64,000 nt of DNA from Congeria kusceri (GCA_027627225.1 JAPFQT010000151.1:1-64000); one strand, 5' to 3'; positions 1 to 11,770 are shown, counted from the stretch's first letter. Made by a program: numbers and translations. The notes: generated by a model from the letters alone, not told the origin.

Positions 1-429
1 ACTTTGTTAGATATTTTTACTCTAAGCCATTTTGATAATGTATTTTTTGTGTATTTTTTTTAAAAATCACCCCAAAAATGTAAATTTAATAGAAAAAAAA
101 TTCCAATTTCATCCAAGACAATTAACAAATTAGTCAAAATGGGAGATCAAAGATACTTTGAAGTGTAGAAATCAATCAGCTTCCAGTAATTGCTTGTTTC
201 AAACCAATAAAGTGTAAAATCTTTAAAGCACCTTGCTTGTCGCAGCCTCTTTAATTACAGGCCACCAATTATATATTCTAGTATATAATGTCATGAGTGC
301 CTTTAAACTGCAGCAGGTGGTCAATTTGCATTGCCTGCTCACATTTAGAGGTTTAAGGGAATACAAAATTGCATATTTTGGGCACAAAATAAGTACTTTG
401 ACTTTTTTTAAGGTGGCAATCTGGTCAAA

Positions 430-2374
430 ATGGGGTTCATAACCAAGCAAAAGAAAAAGTTGCTCAATGTTGGTTTTAAACGAGGTGGGACTAGTCCGGT
501 GAAGGGGAAAAAACATAATTATGAAAGAAGGTCAAATTCCAACACAACCTATGTAAGGTTAGAAAGGTCATCCTTTGAAGCACGGGTAGCTTACAATGAC
601 AAGGTTCTTACTTTTCGGGATGTAGACGGCTCTCAAACCCCAGCTAAGCCCTTGCGTCCGAGAGCGAACAAGATTCGCTATGTAGACCTGTTACGGGTTC
701 CTGCTCCATCAAAAGTCCATCCCGACTTACTTACGAACAAGGTCTATGTCCCCGCCCTACTCCAGTCTATGATGTCCTCTGAAAATAGAAAGCATAGGTT
801 AAGAAGTGATAAATGTAGGGGCGACTTGGTAATTGACGGCAGTGCTTCCATAAAGTGGGGCTTAGGCTGGGAGGAAAGGTTAAAATGTACAAGATGCAGA
901 TATGTAGGCAAGCATTATAAGCTTTACAATGAGGTTCCATCAAGTACCAGGGGCAGAAAGGCAGCTCAGATCAATGTAGGCTTCCAAATAGGTGTTGCAA
1001 GTACTTCTACTGGGAACACAGGTTCCCGCAGAATTCTCAACACAACCAATATCATTGCTCCCTCTCCACTTGCTATGCAAAAACAAGCAAATAAGGTCAA
1101 TACTGCCCTTAAATCCCTAAATGAGAGAAGCATGTACCAGATTAGAGAAAACTTAGTTGCTGAAAATGCCAAAATTGGTCAAAAAGATCCCTCTAAGGTA
1201 AATGTTGAAGGGGACACTTGCTACAACAATCCAATTTTTAACTCTGACGCGACACCCTTTCAAGCCGGAACTATTGCCATAAGCACTATGTGTGAAAACA
1301 ATACCAGAAACAAGCAAATTGTAGGGGTACAAGTAGCAAATAAACTATGCAGGACTGCATCAATGCTTAGGAATAAGGGTAAACCTGTTCAGTGCCCCAA
1401 TCATAGGGGGCATTGTTCTGCAAATGTTTCAGAGAGGGAACCAATAGGTGATGAAGGCAAATGGAATAGGTTGTTAGGTGACCAGATCTCTAAGGACATC
1501 AAAATAGCAAATTTCACTTGTGATTGGGACAGTAGGGCATTCCAAGGTGTTCGTAACTCTCACGGTCACAATGTGGGTCATCTTAAGGGATCTGAGGCAC
1601 CTAGGCAACTCGCTGAAGCGCGAGCTCAACAAAGCGCCTTTCTCAAAGGGCATGCTCAAGGGTCATTCCAAGTCTAATATCAGGAGTCGGTTCGCTCTCT
1701 CGGTCAAAGCTAGGTGTATGGCTGAGCTTAAAGCTGCCCACAATAAACACCAGGGTGACATCAAGGTTCTAAAGAAGGTCATGGTTGATGTAATCGCAAC
1801 CATTGTTCTATGCTTCAGTGGTTACTGCGGTACTCATTGTGCAAAGTACAGTTATGTCTGTGCTGGTACAAATAGGCAAGCTAAGAATTTCATGCCAGAC
1901 AATGTCAAGGTTAAAATGGTTGACAGTGACAAATGCATTGAAATGGTTTTAGGTCCAGCTGCTCTTGACGCTACCAAACTTTTAACCACAACCCAAAAAA
2001 GTGAAGCAGTAAACAGGTCGTACCAAGCTGTCAATCCTAAAACTGTGACTTTCTCACGCAACTGTGTAGGTCGAATTCACGGGCAGGTTCACAAATTAAA
2101 CAATGGCTATGCTGACTCTGTAATTGCAAAAACCACTGAACTAAATGCTAACCTTACCCAGGGGTCAAAGATTATTAAGCAGATAGCATATGAGGACCGC
2201 AACGACCTTAACCGAAAGCAAACATCCGCTACCAACAAAGCACGAGCTTTACGTGCCAGGACGCGGAATTATCGATACAAACTGCATGAGGAATTACACT
2301 ACGGCAAGGGCATGAGTGACCCCAAACCTGATTATGACAGTCTTCCACACCTTAAGCATCATAAATATGCTTAG
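430..2374 (+). pseudogene. Mutator-like transposase, unit 1, one frameshift
   Basis: This is the unit 1 copy of the transposase described at 7991-9934. An extra G in the GGG run at 1587-1589 shifts the frame after codon 386, so it reads as a 415-codon frame followed by an overlapping frame to 2374. Everything else matches the intact copy. The change lies in a homopolymer, so a sequencing or assembly error is as likely as a real mutation. Confidence 0.85.
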
Positions 2375-2550
2375 TTGATTGTGTACCTGATAATAAATTG
2401 TTATTATTACCTGTTTTGGCATAAGAGACCTCTAACAAGTGGCCCTCGCGTCAGCATCAGGCGTTCCTCTACCTGAAAAAGGCAAAAATACCCAATAGAA
2501 ATAGATATAAAATGAAAAAAAACATGCATTTATGTATTTTAAGTGTATTT

Positions 2551-2982
2551 CTATGAATAAAAGGAAGTGATAAAGCTTGTTGTATTCATGTTTTTACCAA
2601 ATATGCAGGCTGGCTCAGTTCCATGCCCGCTGCACTGTCCGAACTGTAAACATGTCCGCCGTTCCATGTTGGTGGAATGGGGCTCTATGTTTAAATGTTC
2701 AGGCTTAACACACAAGCGATTGTTGCATAAGTGGCTCACAGAGTCCCTGGCGTTCAATTCTGACTTCATGTAGCACATTAACGCTACACGGTGAACCAAG
2801 TATGTCTCTGATTTTATGTCCGAAGGCAATTTAGCCCTCATTCGGCCATAATAGGGTAAGGAACTATTTGAAATACAACCATTCCAGATCAAACAATCTG
2901 AATAGATGCATTTAATGCACTTATTTTCTACTCTTTTGCTCAGAAATGACCAAAAATCTGCTTTCTCATCCATATTTTGCAC
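2551..2982 (-). CDS. His-Cys box (His-Me finger) endonuclease, unit 1
   Basis: A 143-residue endonuclease identical in sequence to the unit 3 copy, which is described at 10111-10542. It converges on the unit 1 transposase. Confidence 0.85.
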   Translation of the reverse strand: MQNMDEKADFWSFLSKRVENKCIKCIYSDCLIWNGCISNSSLPYYGRMRAKLPSDIKSETYLVHRVALMCYMKSELNARDSVSHLCNNRLCVKPEHLNIEPHSTNMERRTCLQFGQCSGHGTEPACIFGKNMNTTSFITSFYS

Positions 2983-3257
2983 TTGCAGACGATATTTTAT
3001 TTTAACCCAAAGTCAGTTTAGGTCACAATATACTAAAAGATTTCCTTAACAAATTCAATGTAAAAGCAATAAATTCAACAAAAAATAAACTCAACATTTT
3101 GCGCGTAGAGACCCTCATAACCATACCTTTTCTTAAACAGCATTCCGAGCCGAATTGATTTAGACAATAAAAAAGATAGGTCATGTGATATGTAAGAAAG
3201 AACTCGACGCGAATCAAAGTTCACTGTTTTACGGCCATCTTTTTACCGGCTACTCTC

Positions 3258-3281
3258 CAGTTGAAGGTATACTGCCAACTG
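3258..3281. other. 24-bp interrupted palindrome, unit 1
   Basis: CAGTTG-N3-GTATAC-N3-CAACTG, set within a wider inverted repeat whose 11-bp arms (TTCACTGTTTT / AAAACAGTGAA) lie at 3220-3230 and 3317-3327. It is in the divergent spacer between the start of the endonuclease and the next transposase. It could be two joined terminal inverted repeats, a nuclease target, or a regulatory site. Confidence 0.6.
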
Positions 3282-4209
3282 TCAAAGTCTCGTCATGTAG
3301 TCTCCAACCTTCAAGCAAAACAGTGAATTTTTAGTACACAACAATGTTTTTCCTACCACACGTACAAAGAAATATTCAAAAATAAAGTCATGGCAAGTGA
3401 CTATACAGAAAATTGTGTCTTCAAATAAATGGTGTTGATTTATTTAGAGAGTATAGCATTGCACACCTGAAATATTTAGTATACTGTAACCTATAAGAGA
3501 AATTTGTTCTCATTAAAATTAGTTTTTCTTGCATATAATTATCTTCCCATGCATATTGCACCAATATATTAAGTTTGGCTTGTATATCTGTCCATTTGGC
3601 CATTTTATTTCATATTTTCAAACACAGGTGATTTTGGTCGGAAGCCGGTGATTTCAAGCGTCTTGAAGCTTAAATGTCCCTCTAACAATTAAAGCTGATA
3701 TTTGCAATATTTGTGACAAAATACCCAAACAAACCAAACAAACATGTATGGGGGACTTATGTGGGGTGAGGAGAGAATGACTTTGTTAGATATTTTTACT
3801 CTAAGCCATTTTGATAATGTATTTTTTGTGTATTTTTTTTAAAAAATCACCCCAAAAATGTAAATTTAATAGAAAAAAAATTCCAATTTCATCCAAGACA
3901 ATTAACAAATTAGTCAAAATGGGAGATCAAAGATACTTTGAAGTGTAGAAATCAATCAGCTTCCAGTAATTGCTTGTTTCAAACCAATAAAGTGTAAAAT
4001 CTTTAAAGCACCTTGCTTGTCGCAGCCTCTTTAATTACAGGCCACCAATTATATATTCTAGTATATAATGTCATGAGTGCCTTTAAACTGCAGCAGGTGG
4101 TCAATTTGCATTGCCTGCTCACATTTAGAGGTTTAAGGGAATACAAAATTGCATATTTTGGGCACAAAATAAGTACTTTGACTTTTTTTAAGGTGGCAAT
4201 CTGGTCAAA

Positions 4210-6154
4210 ATGGGGTTCATAACCAAGCAAAAGAAAAAGTTGCTCAATGTTGGTTTTAAACGAGGTGGGACTAGTCCGGTGAAGGGGAAAAAACATAATT
4301 ATGAAAGAAGGTCAAATTCCAACACAACCTATGTAAGGTTAGAAAGGTCATCCTTTGAAGCACGGGTAGCTTACAATGACAAGGTTCTTACTTTTCGGGA
4401 TGTAGACGGCTCTCAAACCCCAGCTAAGCCCTTGCGTCCGAGAGCGAACAAGATTCGCTATGTAGACCTGTTACGGGTTCCTGCTCCATCAAAAGTCCAT
4501 CCCGACTTACTTACGAACAAGGTCTATGTCCCCGCCCCTACTCCAGTCTATGATGTCCTCTGAAAATAGAAAGCATAGGTTAAGAAGTGATAAATGTAGG
4601 GGCGACTTGGTAATTGACGGCAGTGCTTCCATAAAGTGGGGCTTAGGCTGGGAGGAAAGGTTAAAATGTACAAGATGCAGATATGTAGGCAAGCATTATA
4701 AGCTTTACAATGAGGTTCCATCAAGTACCAGGGGCAGAAAGGCAGCTCAGATCAATGTAGGCTTCCAAATAGGTGTTGCAAGTACTTCTACTGGGAACAC
4801 AGGTTCCCGCAGAATTCTCAACACAACCAATATCATTGCTCCCTCTCCACTTGCTATGCAAAAACAAGCAAATAAGGTCAATACTGCCCTTAAATCCCTA
4901 AATGAGAGAAGCATGTACCAGATTAGAGAAAACTTAGTTGCTGAAAATGCCAAAATTGGTCAAAAAGATCCCTCTAAGGTAAATGTTGAAGGGGACACTT
5001 GCTACAACAATCCAATTTTTAACTCTGACGCGACACCCTTTCAAGCCGGAACTATTGCCATAAGCACTATGTGTGAAAACAATACCAGAAACAAGCAAAT
5101 TGTAGGGGTACAAGTAGCAAATAAACTATGCAGGACTGCATCAATGCTTAGGAATAAGGGTAAACCTGTTCAGTGCCCCAATCATAGGGGGCATTGTTCT
5201 GCAAATGTTTCAGAGAGGGAACCAATAGGTGATGAAGGCAAATGGAATAGGTTGTTAGGTGACCAGATCTCTAAGGACATCAAAATAGCAAATTTCACTT
5301 GTGATTGGGACAGTAGGGCATTCCAAGGTGTTCGTAACTCTCACGGTCACAATGTGGGTCATCTTAAGGATCTGAGGCACCTAGGCAACTCGCTGAAGCG
5401 CGAGCTCAACAAAGCGCCTTTCTCAAAGGGCATGCTCAAGGGTCATTCCAAGTCTAATATCAGGAGTCGGTTCGCTCTCTCGGTCAAAGCTAGGTGTATG
5501 GCTGAGCTTAAAGCTGCCCACAATAAACACCAGGGTGACATCAAGGTTCTAAAGAAGGTCATGGTTGATGTAATCGCAACCATTGTTCTATGCTTCAGTG
5601 GTTACTGCGGTACTCATTGTGCAAAGTACAGTTATGTCTGTGCTGGTACAAATAGGCAAGCTAAGAATTTCATGCCAGACAATGTCAAGGTTAAAATGGT
5701 TGACAGTGACAAATGCATTGAAATGGTTTTAGGTCCAGCTGCTCTTGACGCTACCAAACTTTTAACCACAACCCAAAAAAGTGAAGCAGTAAACAGGTCG
5801 TACCAAGCTGTCAATCCTAAAACTGTGACTTTCTCACGCAACTGTGTAGGTCGAATTCACGGGCAGGTTCACAAATTAAACAATGGCTATGCTGACTCTG
5901 TAATTGCAAAAACCACTGAACTAAATGCTAACCTTACCCAGGGGTCAAAGATTATTAAGCAGATAGCATATGAGGACCGCAACGACCTTAACCGAAAGCA
6001 AACATCCGCTACCAACAAAGCACGAGCTTTACGTGCCAGGACGCGGAATTATCGATACAAACTGCATGAGGAATTACACTACGGCAAGGGCATGAGTGAC
6101 CCCAAACCTGATTATGACAGTCTTCCACACCTTAAGCATCATAAATATGCTTAG
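4210..6154 (+). pseudogene. Mutator-like transposase, unit 2, one frameshift
   Basis: The unit 2 copy of the transposase. An extra C at 4535-4538 (CCCC where the intact copy has CCC) ends the first frame after 117 codons. A 542-codon frame beginning at 4526 then carries the whole DDE core and the C-terminus. The break precedes every recognised catalytic residue. A homopolymer error is possible. Confidence 0.85.
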
Positions 6155-6330
6155 TTGATTGTGTACCTGATAATAAATTGTTATTATTACCTGTTTTGGC
6201 ATAAGAGACCTCTAACAAGTGGCCCTCGCGTCAGCATCAGGCGTTCCTCTACCTGAAAAAGGCAAAAATACCCAATAGAAATAGATATAAAATGAAAAAA
6301 AACATGCATTTATGTATTTTAAGTGTATTT

Positions 6331-6762
6331 CTATGAATAAAAGGAAGTGATAAAGCTTGTTGTATTCATGTTTTTACCAAATATGCAGGCTGGCTCAGTT
6401 CCATGCCCGCTGCACTGTCCGAACTGTAAACATGTCCGCCGTTCCATGTTGGTGGAATGGGGCTCTATGTTTAAATGTTCAGGCTTAACACACAAGCGAT
6501 TGTTGCATAAGTGGCTCACAGAGTCCCTGGCGTTCAATTCTGACTTCATGTAGCACATTAACGCTACACGGTGAACCAAGTATGTCTCTGATTTTATGTC
6601 CGAAGGCAATTTAGCCCTCATTCGGCCATAATAGGGTAAGGAACTATTTGAAATACAACCATTCCAGATCAAACAATCTGAATAGATGCATTTAATGCAC
6701 TTATTTTCTACTCTTTTGCTCAGAAATGACCAAAAATCTGCTTTCTCATCCATATTTTGCAC
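6331..6762 (-). CDS. His-Cys box endonuclease, unit 2
   Basis: An intact 143-residue copy, identical in protein sequence to units 1, 3 and 4. Confidence 0.85.
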   Translation of the reverse strand: MQNMDEKADFWSFLSKRVENKCIKCIYSDCLIWNGCISNSSLPYYGRMRAKLPSDIKSETYLVHRVALMCYMKSELNARDSVSHLCNNRLCVKPEHLNIEPHSTNMERRTCLQFGQCSGHGTEPACIFGKNMNTTSFITSFYS

Positions 6763-7037
6763 TTGCAGACGATATTTTATTTTAACCCAAAGTCAGTTTA
6801 GGTCACAATATACTAAAAGATTTCCTTAACAAATTCAATGTAAAAGCAATAAATTCAACAAAAAATAAACTCAACATTTTGCGCGTAGAGACCCTCATAA
6901 CCATACCTTTTCTTAAACAGCATTCCGAGCCGAATTGATTTAGACAATAAAAAAGATAGGTCATGTGATATGTAAGAAAGAACTCGACGCGAATCAAAGT
7001 TCACTGTTTTACGGCCATCTTTTTACCGGCTACTCTC

Positions 7038-7061
7038 CAGTTGAAGGTATACTGCCAACTG
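7038..7061. other. 24-bp interrupted palindrome, unit 2
   Basis: The same CAGTTG/GTATAC/CAACTG palindrome as in unit 1, unchanged. Confidence 0.6.
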
Positions 7062-7990
7062 TCAAAGTCTCGTCATGTAGTCTCCAACCTTCAAGCAAAA
7101 CAGTGAATTTTTAGTACACAACAATGTTTTTCCTACCACACGTACAAAGAAATATTCAAAAATAAAGTCATGGCAAGTGACTATACAGAAAATTGTGTCT
7201 TCAAATAAATGGTGTTTGATTTATTTAGAGAGTATAGCATTGCACACCTGAAATATTTAGTATACTGTAACCTATAAGAGAAATTTGTTCTCATTAAAAT
7301 TAGTTTTTCTTGCATATAATTATCTTCCCATGCATATTGCACCAATATATTAAGTTTGGCTTGTATATCTGTCCATTTGGCCATTTTATTTCATATTTTC
7401 AAACACAGGTGATTTTGGTCGGAAGCCGGTGATTTCAAGCGTCTTGAAGCTTAAATGTCCCTCTAACAATTAAAGCTGATATTTGCAATATTTGTGACAA
7501 AATACCCAAACAAACCAAACAAACATGTATGGGGGACTTATGTGGGGTGAGGAGAGAATGACTTTGTTAGATATTTTTACTCTAAGCCATTTTGATAATG
7601 TATTTTTTGTGTATTTTTTTTAAAAAATCACCCCAAAAATGTAAATTTAATAGAAAAAAAATTCCAATTTCATCCAAGACAATTAACAAATTAGTCAAAA
7701 TGGGAGATCAAAGATACTTTGAAGTGTAGAAATCAATCAGCTTCCAGTAATTGCTTGTTTCAAACCAATAAAGTGTAAAATCTTTAAAGCACCTTGCTTG
7801 TCGCAGCCTCTTTAATTACAGGCCACCAATTATATATTCTAGTATATAATGTCATGAGTGCCTTTAAACTGCAGCAGGTGGTCAATTTGCATTGCCTGCT
7901 CACATTTAGAGGTTTAAGGGAATACAAAATTGCATATTTTGGGCACAAAATAAGTACTTTGACTTTTTTTAAGGTGGCAATCTGGTCAAA

Positions 7991-9934
7991 ATGGGGTTCA
8001 TAACCAAGCAAAAGAAAAAGTTGCTCAATGTTGGTTTTAAACGAGGTGGGACTAGTCCGGTGAAGGGGAAAAAACATAATTATGAAAGAAGGTCAAATTC
8101 CAACACAACCTATGTAAGGTTAGAAAGGTCATCCTTTGAAGCACGGGTAGCTTACAATGACAAGGTTCTTACTTTTCGGGATGTAGACGGCTCTCAAACC
8201 CCAGCTAAGCCCTTGCGTCCGAGAGCGAACAAGATTCGCTATGTAGACCTGTTACGGGTTCCTGCTCCATCAAAAGTCCATCCCGACTTACTTACGAACA
8301 AGGTCTATGTCCCCGCCCTACTCCAGTCTATGATGTCCTCTGAAAATAGAAAGCATAGGTTAAGAAGTGATAAATGTAGGGGCGACTTGGTAATTGACGG
8401 CAGTGCTTCCATAAAGTGGGGCTTAGGCTGGGAGGAAAGGTTAAAATGTACAAGATGCAGATATGTAGGCAAGCATTATAAGCTTTACAATGAGGTTCCA
8501 TCAAGTACCAGGGGCAGAAAGGCAGCTCAGATCAATGTAGGCTTCCAAATAGGTGTTGCAAGTACTTCTACTGGGAACACAGGTTCCCGCAGAATTCTCA
8601 ACACAACCAATATCATTGCTCCCTCTCCACTTGCTATGCAAAAACAAGCAAATAAGGTCAATACTGCCCTTAAATCCCTAAATGAGAGAAGCATGTACCA
8701 GATTAGAGAAAACTTAGTTGCTGAAAATGCCAAAATTGGTCAAAAAGATCCCTCTAAGGTAAATGTTGAAGGGGACACTTGCTACAACAATCCAATTTTT
8801 AACTCTGACGCGACACCCTTTCAAGCCGGAACTATTGCCATAAGCACTATGTGTGAAAACAATACCAGAAACAAGCAAATTGTAGGGGTACAAGTAGCAA
8901 ATAAACTATGCAGGACTGCATCAATGCTTAGGAATAAGGGTAAACCTGTTCAGTGCCCCAATCATAGGGGGCATTGTTCTGCAAATGTTTCAGAGAGGGA
9001 ACCAATAGGTGATGAAGGCAAATGGAATAGGTTGTTAGGTGACCAGATCTCTAAGGACATCAAAATAGCAAATTTCACTTGTGATTGGGACAGTAGGGCA
9101 TTCCAAGGTGTTCGTAACTCTCACGGTCACAATGTGGGTCATCTTAAGGATCTGAGGCACCTAGGCAACTCGCTGAAGCGCGAGCTCAACAAAGCGCCTT
9201 TCTCAAAGGGCATGCTCAAGGGTCATTCCAAGTCTAATATCAGGAGTCGGTTCGCTCTCTCGGTCAAAGCTAGGTGTATGGCTGAGCTTAAAGCTGCCCA
9301 CAATAAACACCAGGGTGACATCAAGGTTCTAAAGAAGGTCATGGTTGATGTAATCGCAACCATTGTTCTATGCTTCAGTGGTTACTGCGGTACTCATTGT
9401 GCAAAGTACAGTTATGTCTGTGCTGGTACAAATAGGCAAGCTAAGAATTTCATGCCAGACAATGTCAAGGTTAAAATGGTTGACAGTGACAAATGCATTG
9501 AAATGGTTTTAGGTCCAGCTGCTCTTGACGCTACCAAACTTTTAACCACAACCCAAAAAAGTGAAGCAGTAAACAGGTCGTACCAAGCTGTCAATCCTAA
9601 AACTGTGACTTTCTCACGCAACTGTGTAGGTCGAATTCACGGGCAGGTTCACAAATTAAACAATGGCTATGCTGACTCTGTAATTGCAAAAACCACTGAA
9701 CTAAATGCTAACCTTACCCAGGGGTCAAAGATTATTAAGCAGATAGCATATGAGGACCGCAACGACCTTAACCGAAAGCAAACATCCGCTACCAACAAAG
9801 CACGAGCTTTACGTGCCAGGACGCGGAATTATCGATACAAACTGCATGAGGAATTACACTACGGCAAGGGCATGAGTGACCCCAAACCTGATTATGACAG
9901 TCTTCCACACCTTAAGCATCATAAATATGCTTAG
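7991..9934 (+). CDS. Mutator-like DDE transposase (intact, 647 aa)
   Basis: Probable DNA transposase acting on the ends of its own element in the nucleus. What is seen: a basic N-terminus; a CxxC pair at C153/C156; a block around residues 165-220 with the RGRKAA motif; an EGDTCYNN block with D262; a CDWDS block with D365 and D367; a cysteine cluster at C461, C466, C470 and C477; then EAVNRS (E525), NPKTVTFSRN and GRIHGQVH. A basic tail follows. From family knowledge, this order resembles the Mutator-like transposase domain (PF20700) common in mollusc genomes, in which the second block normally reads DGDS; D262, D365/D367 and E525 are my candidate catalytic acids. The start ATG sits in a good context (AAAATGG). 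An AATAAA lies 18 bp past the stop. The gene is convergent with the endonuclease. W366 replaces the usual G of the family motif, so activity is uncertain although the frame is open. Confidence 0.8.
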   Translation: MGFITKQKKKLLNVGFKRGGTSPVKGKKHNYERRSNSNTTYVRLERSSFEARVAYNDKVLTFRDVDGSQTPAKPLRPRANKIRYVDLLRVPAPSKVHPDLLTNKVYVPALLQSMMSSENRKHRLRSDKCRGDLVIDGSASIKWGLGWEERLKCTRCRYVGKHYKLYNEVPSSTRGRKAAQINVGFQIGVASTSTGNTGSRRILNTTNIIAPSPLAMQKQANKVNTALKSLNERSMYQIRENLVAENAKIGQKDPSKVNVEGDTCYNNPIFNSDATPFQAGTIAISTMCENNTRNKQIVGVQVANKLCRTASMLRNKGKPVQCPNHRGHCSANVSEREPIGDEGKWNRLLGDQISKDIKIANFTCDWDSRAFQGVRNSHGHNVGHLKDLRHLGNSLKRELNKAPFSKGMLKGHSKSNIRSRFALSVKARCMAELKAAHNKHQGDIKVLKKVMVDVIATIVLCFSGYCGTHCAKYSYVCAGTNRQAKNFMPDNVKVKMVDSDKCIEMVLGPAALDATKLLTTTQKSEAVNRSYQAVNPKTVTFSRNCVGRIHGQVHKLNNGYADSVIAKTTELNANLTQGSKIIKQIAYEDRNDLNRKQTSATNKARALRARTRNYRYKLHEELHYGKGMSDPKPDYDSLPHLKHHKYA

Positions 9935-9951
9935 TTGATTGTGTACCTGAT

Positions 9952-9957
9952 AATAAA
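9952..9957 (+). promoter_or_regulatory. Polyadenylation signal AATAAA of the transposase
   Basis: A canonical AATAAA 18 bp after the transposase stop in unit 3. It is present at the same place in every unit (for example 2392-2397 in unit 1) and lies within the 177-bp gap between the convergent genes. Confidence 0.5.
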
Positions 9958-10110
9958 TTGTTATTATTACCTGTTTTGGCATAAGAGACCTCTAACAAGT
10001 GGCCCTCGCGTCAGCATCAGGCGTTCCTCTACCTGAAAAAGGCAAAAATACCCAATAGAAATAGATATAAAATGAAAAAAAACATGCATTTATGTATTTT
10101 AAGTGTATTT

Positions 10111-10542
10111 CTATGAATAAAAGGAAGTGATAAAGCTTGTTGTATTCATGTTTTTACCAAATATGCAGGCTGGCTCAGTTCCATGCCCGCTGCACTGTCC
10201 GAACTGTAAACATGTCCGCCGTTCCATGTTGGTGGAATGGGGCTCTATGTTTAAATGTTCAGGCTTAACACACAAGCGATTGTTGCATAAGTGGCTCACA
10301 GAGTCCCTGGCGTTCAATTCTGACTTCATGTAGCACATTAACGCTACACGGTGAACCAAGTATGTCTCTGATTTTATGTCCGAAGGCAATTTAGCCCTCA
10401 TTCGGCCATAATAGGGTAAGGAACTATTTGAAATACAACCATTCCAGATCAAACAATCTGAATAGATGCATTTAATGCACTTATTTTCTACTCTTTTGCT
10501 CAGAAATGACCAAAAATCTGCTTTCTCATCCATATTTTGCAC
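10111..10542 (-). CDS. His-Cys box (I-PpoI-like) homing-type endonuclease
   Basis: Predicted zinc-bound His-Me finger nuclease that would make double-strand breaks in DNA. Seen: C30xxW33xG35, YGR (45-47), HR (64-65), then SHLCNNRLCVKPEHL at 83-97, N105, and C111, C117, H120, C126. From family knowledge, I-PpoI uses His98 and Asn119 for catalysis, binds one zinc with C41, C100, C105 and H110, and another with C125, C132, H134 and C138. Subtracting 14 maps H98, C100, C105, H110, N119, C125 and H134 exactly onto H84, C86, C91, H96, N105, C111 and H120. C117 and C126 are off by one and two residues, and C30 would stand for C41. At 143 residues it is close to I-PpoI (163). All expected residues are present, so activity is plausible. 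It lies opposite and convergent to the transposase, and its own target is unknown. PF05551 (zinc-binding loop of homing endonucleases) is the expected family. Confidence 0.85.
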   Translation of the reverse strand: MQNMDEKADFWSFLSKRVENKCIKCIYSDCLIWNGCISNSSLPYYGRMRAKLPSDIKSETYLVHRVALMCYMKSELNARDSVSHLCNNRLCVKPEHLNIEPHSTNMERRTCLQFGQCSGHGTEPACIFGKNMNTTSFITSFYS

Positions 10543-10817
10543 TTGCAGACGATATTTTATTTTAACCCAAAGTCAGTTTAGGTCACAATATACTAAAAGA
10601 TTTCCTTAACAAATTCAATGTAAAAGCAATAAATTCAACAAAAAATAAACTCAACATTTTGCGCGTAGAGACCCTCATAACCATACCTTTTCTTAAACAG
10701 CATTCCGAGCCGAATTGATTTAGACAATAAAAAAGATAGGTCATGTGATATGTAAGAAAGAACTCGACGCGAATCAAAGTTCACTGTTTTACGGCCATCT
10801 TTTTACCGGCTACTCTC

Positions 10818-10841
10818 CAGTTGAAGGTATACTGCCAACTG
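10818..10841. other. 24-bp interrupted palindrome, unit 3
   Basis: The same palindrome, unchanged. Confidence 0.6.
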
Positions 10842-11770
10842 TCAAAGTCTCGTCATGTAGTCTCCAACCTTCAAGCAAAACAGTGAATTTTTAGTACACA
10901 ACAATGTTTTTCCTACCACACGTACAAAGAAATATTCAAAAATAAAGTCATGGCAAGTGACTATACAGAAAATTGTGTCTTCAAATAAATGGTGTTGATT
11001 TATTTAGAGAGTATAGCATTGCACACCTGAAATATTTAGTATACTGTAACCTATAAGAGAAATTTGTTCTCATTAAAATTAGTTTTTCTTGCATATAATT
11101 ATCTTCCCATGCATATTGCACCAATATATTAAGTTTGGCTTGTATATCTGTCCATTTGGCCATTTTATTTCATATTTTCGAAACACAGGTGATTTTGGTC
11201 GGAAGCCGGTGATTTCAAGCGTCTTGAAGCTTAAATGTCCCTCTAACAATTAAAGCTGATATTTGCAATATTTGTGACAAAATACCCAAACAAACCAAAC
11301 AAACATGTATGGGGGACTTATGTGGGGTGAGGAGAGAATGACTTTGTTAGATATTTTTACTCTAAGCCATTTTGATAATGTATTTTTTGTGTATTTTTTT
11401 TAAAAAATCACCCCAAAAATGTAAATTTAATAGAAAAAAAATTCCAATTTCATCCAAGACAATTAACAAATTAGTCAAAATGGGAGATCAAAGATACTTT
11501 GAAGTGTAGAAATCAATCAGCTTCCAGTAATTGCTTGTTTCAAACCAATAAAGTGTAAAATCTTTAAAGCACCTTGCTTGTCGCAGCCTCTTTAATTACA
11601 GGCCACCAATTATATATTCTAGTATATAATGTCATGAGTGCCTTTAAACTGCAGCAGGTGGTCAATTTGCATTGCCTGCTCACATTTAGAGGTTTAAGGG
11701 AATACAAAATTGCATATTTTGGGCACAAAATAAGTACTTTGACTTTTTTTAAGGTGGCAATCTGGTCAAA

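Larger units (their letters stand above)
1..3779. repeat. Tandem array unit 1 (A lineage)
   Basis: First of six head-to-tail copies of a 3.78-kb unit. It begins at the window edge, so the unit phase used here is arbitrary and the array continues to the left. It holds a transposase on + and an endonuclease on -, convergent, with a 177-bp gap between their stops. It differs from unit 3 only by scattered single-base indels and very few substitutions. Confidence 0.95.
3780..7560. repeat. Tandem array unit 2 (A lineage)
   Basis: A 3781-bp copy joined directly to unit 1 with no spacer. It is nearly identical to units 1, 3 and 4; the visible differences are homopolymer indels. Confidence 0.95.
7561..11340. 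repeat. Tandem array unit 3 (A lineage, both genes open)
   Basis: A 3780-bp copy and the only unit in which both the transposase and the endonuclease reading frames are uninterrupted. It is the best reference for the element. Confidence 0.95.

Noticed and set aside
223..516. 97-codon - strand frame at the start of each array unit, and 68-69-codon frames on both strands over the transposase
   Set aside because: They overlap the 5' part or the body of the transposase on the other strand or frame and have no recognisable features. They recur only because the unit recurs.
2567..2773. 68-codon + strand frame over the nuclease
   Set aside because: It is antisense to the nuclease, whose zinc and catalytic residues make the - strand reading clear.
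3023..3603. 60-67-codon - strand frames in the divergent spacer of each unit
   Set aside because: AT-rich, hydrophobic, without homology cues; one changes length by a single-base indel in unit 2.
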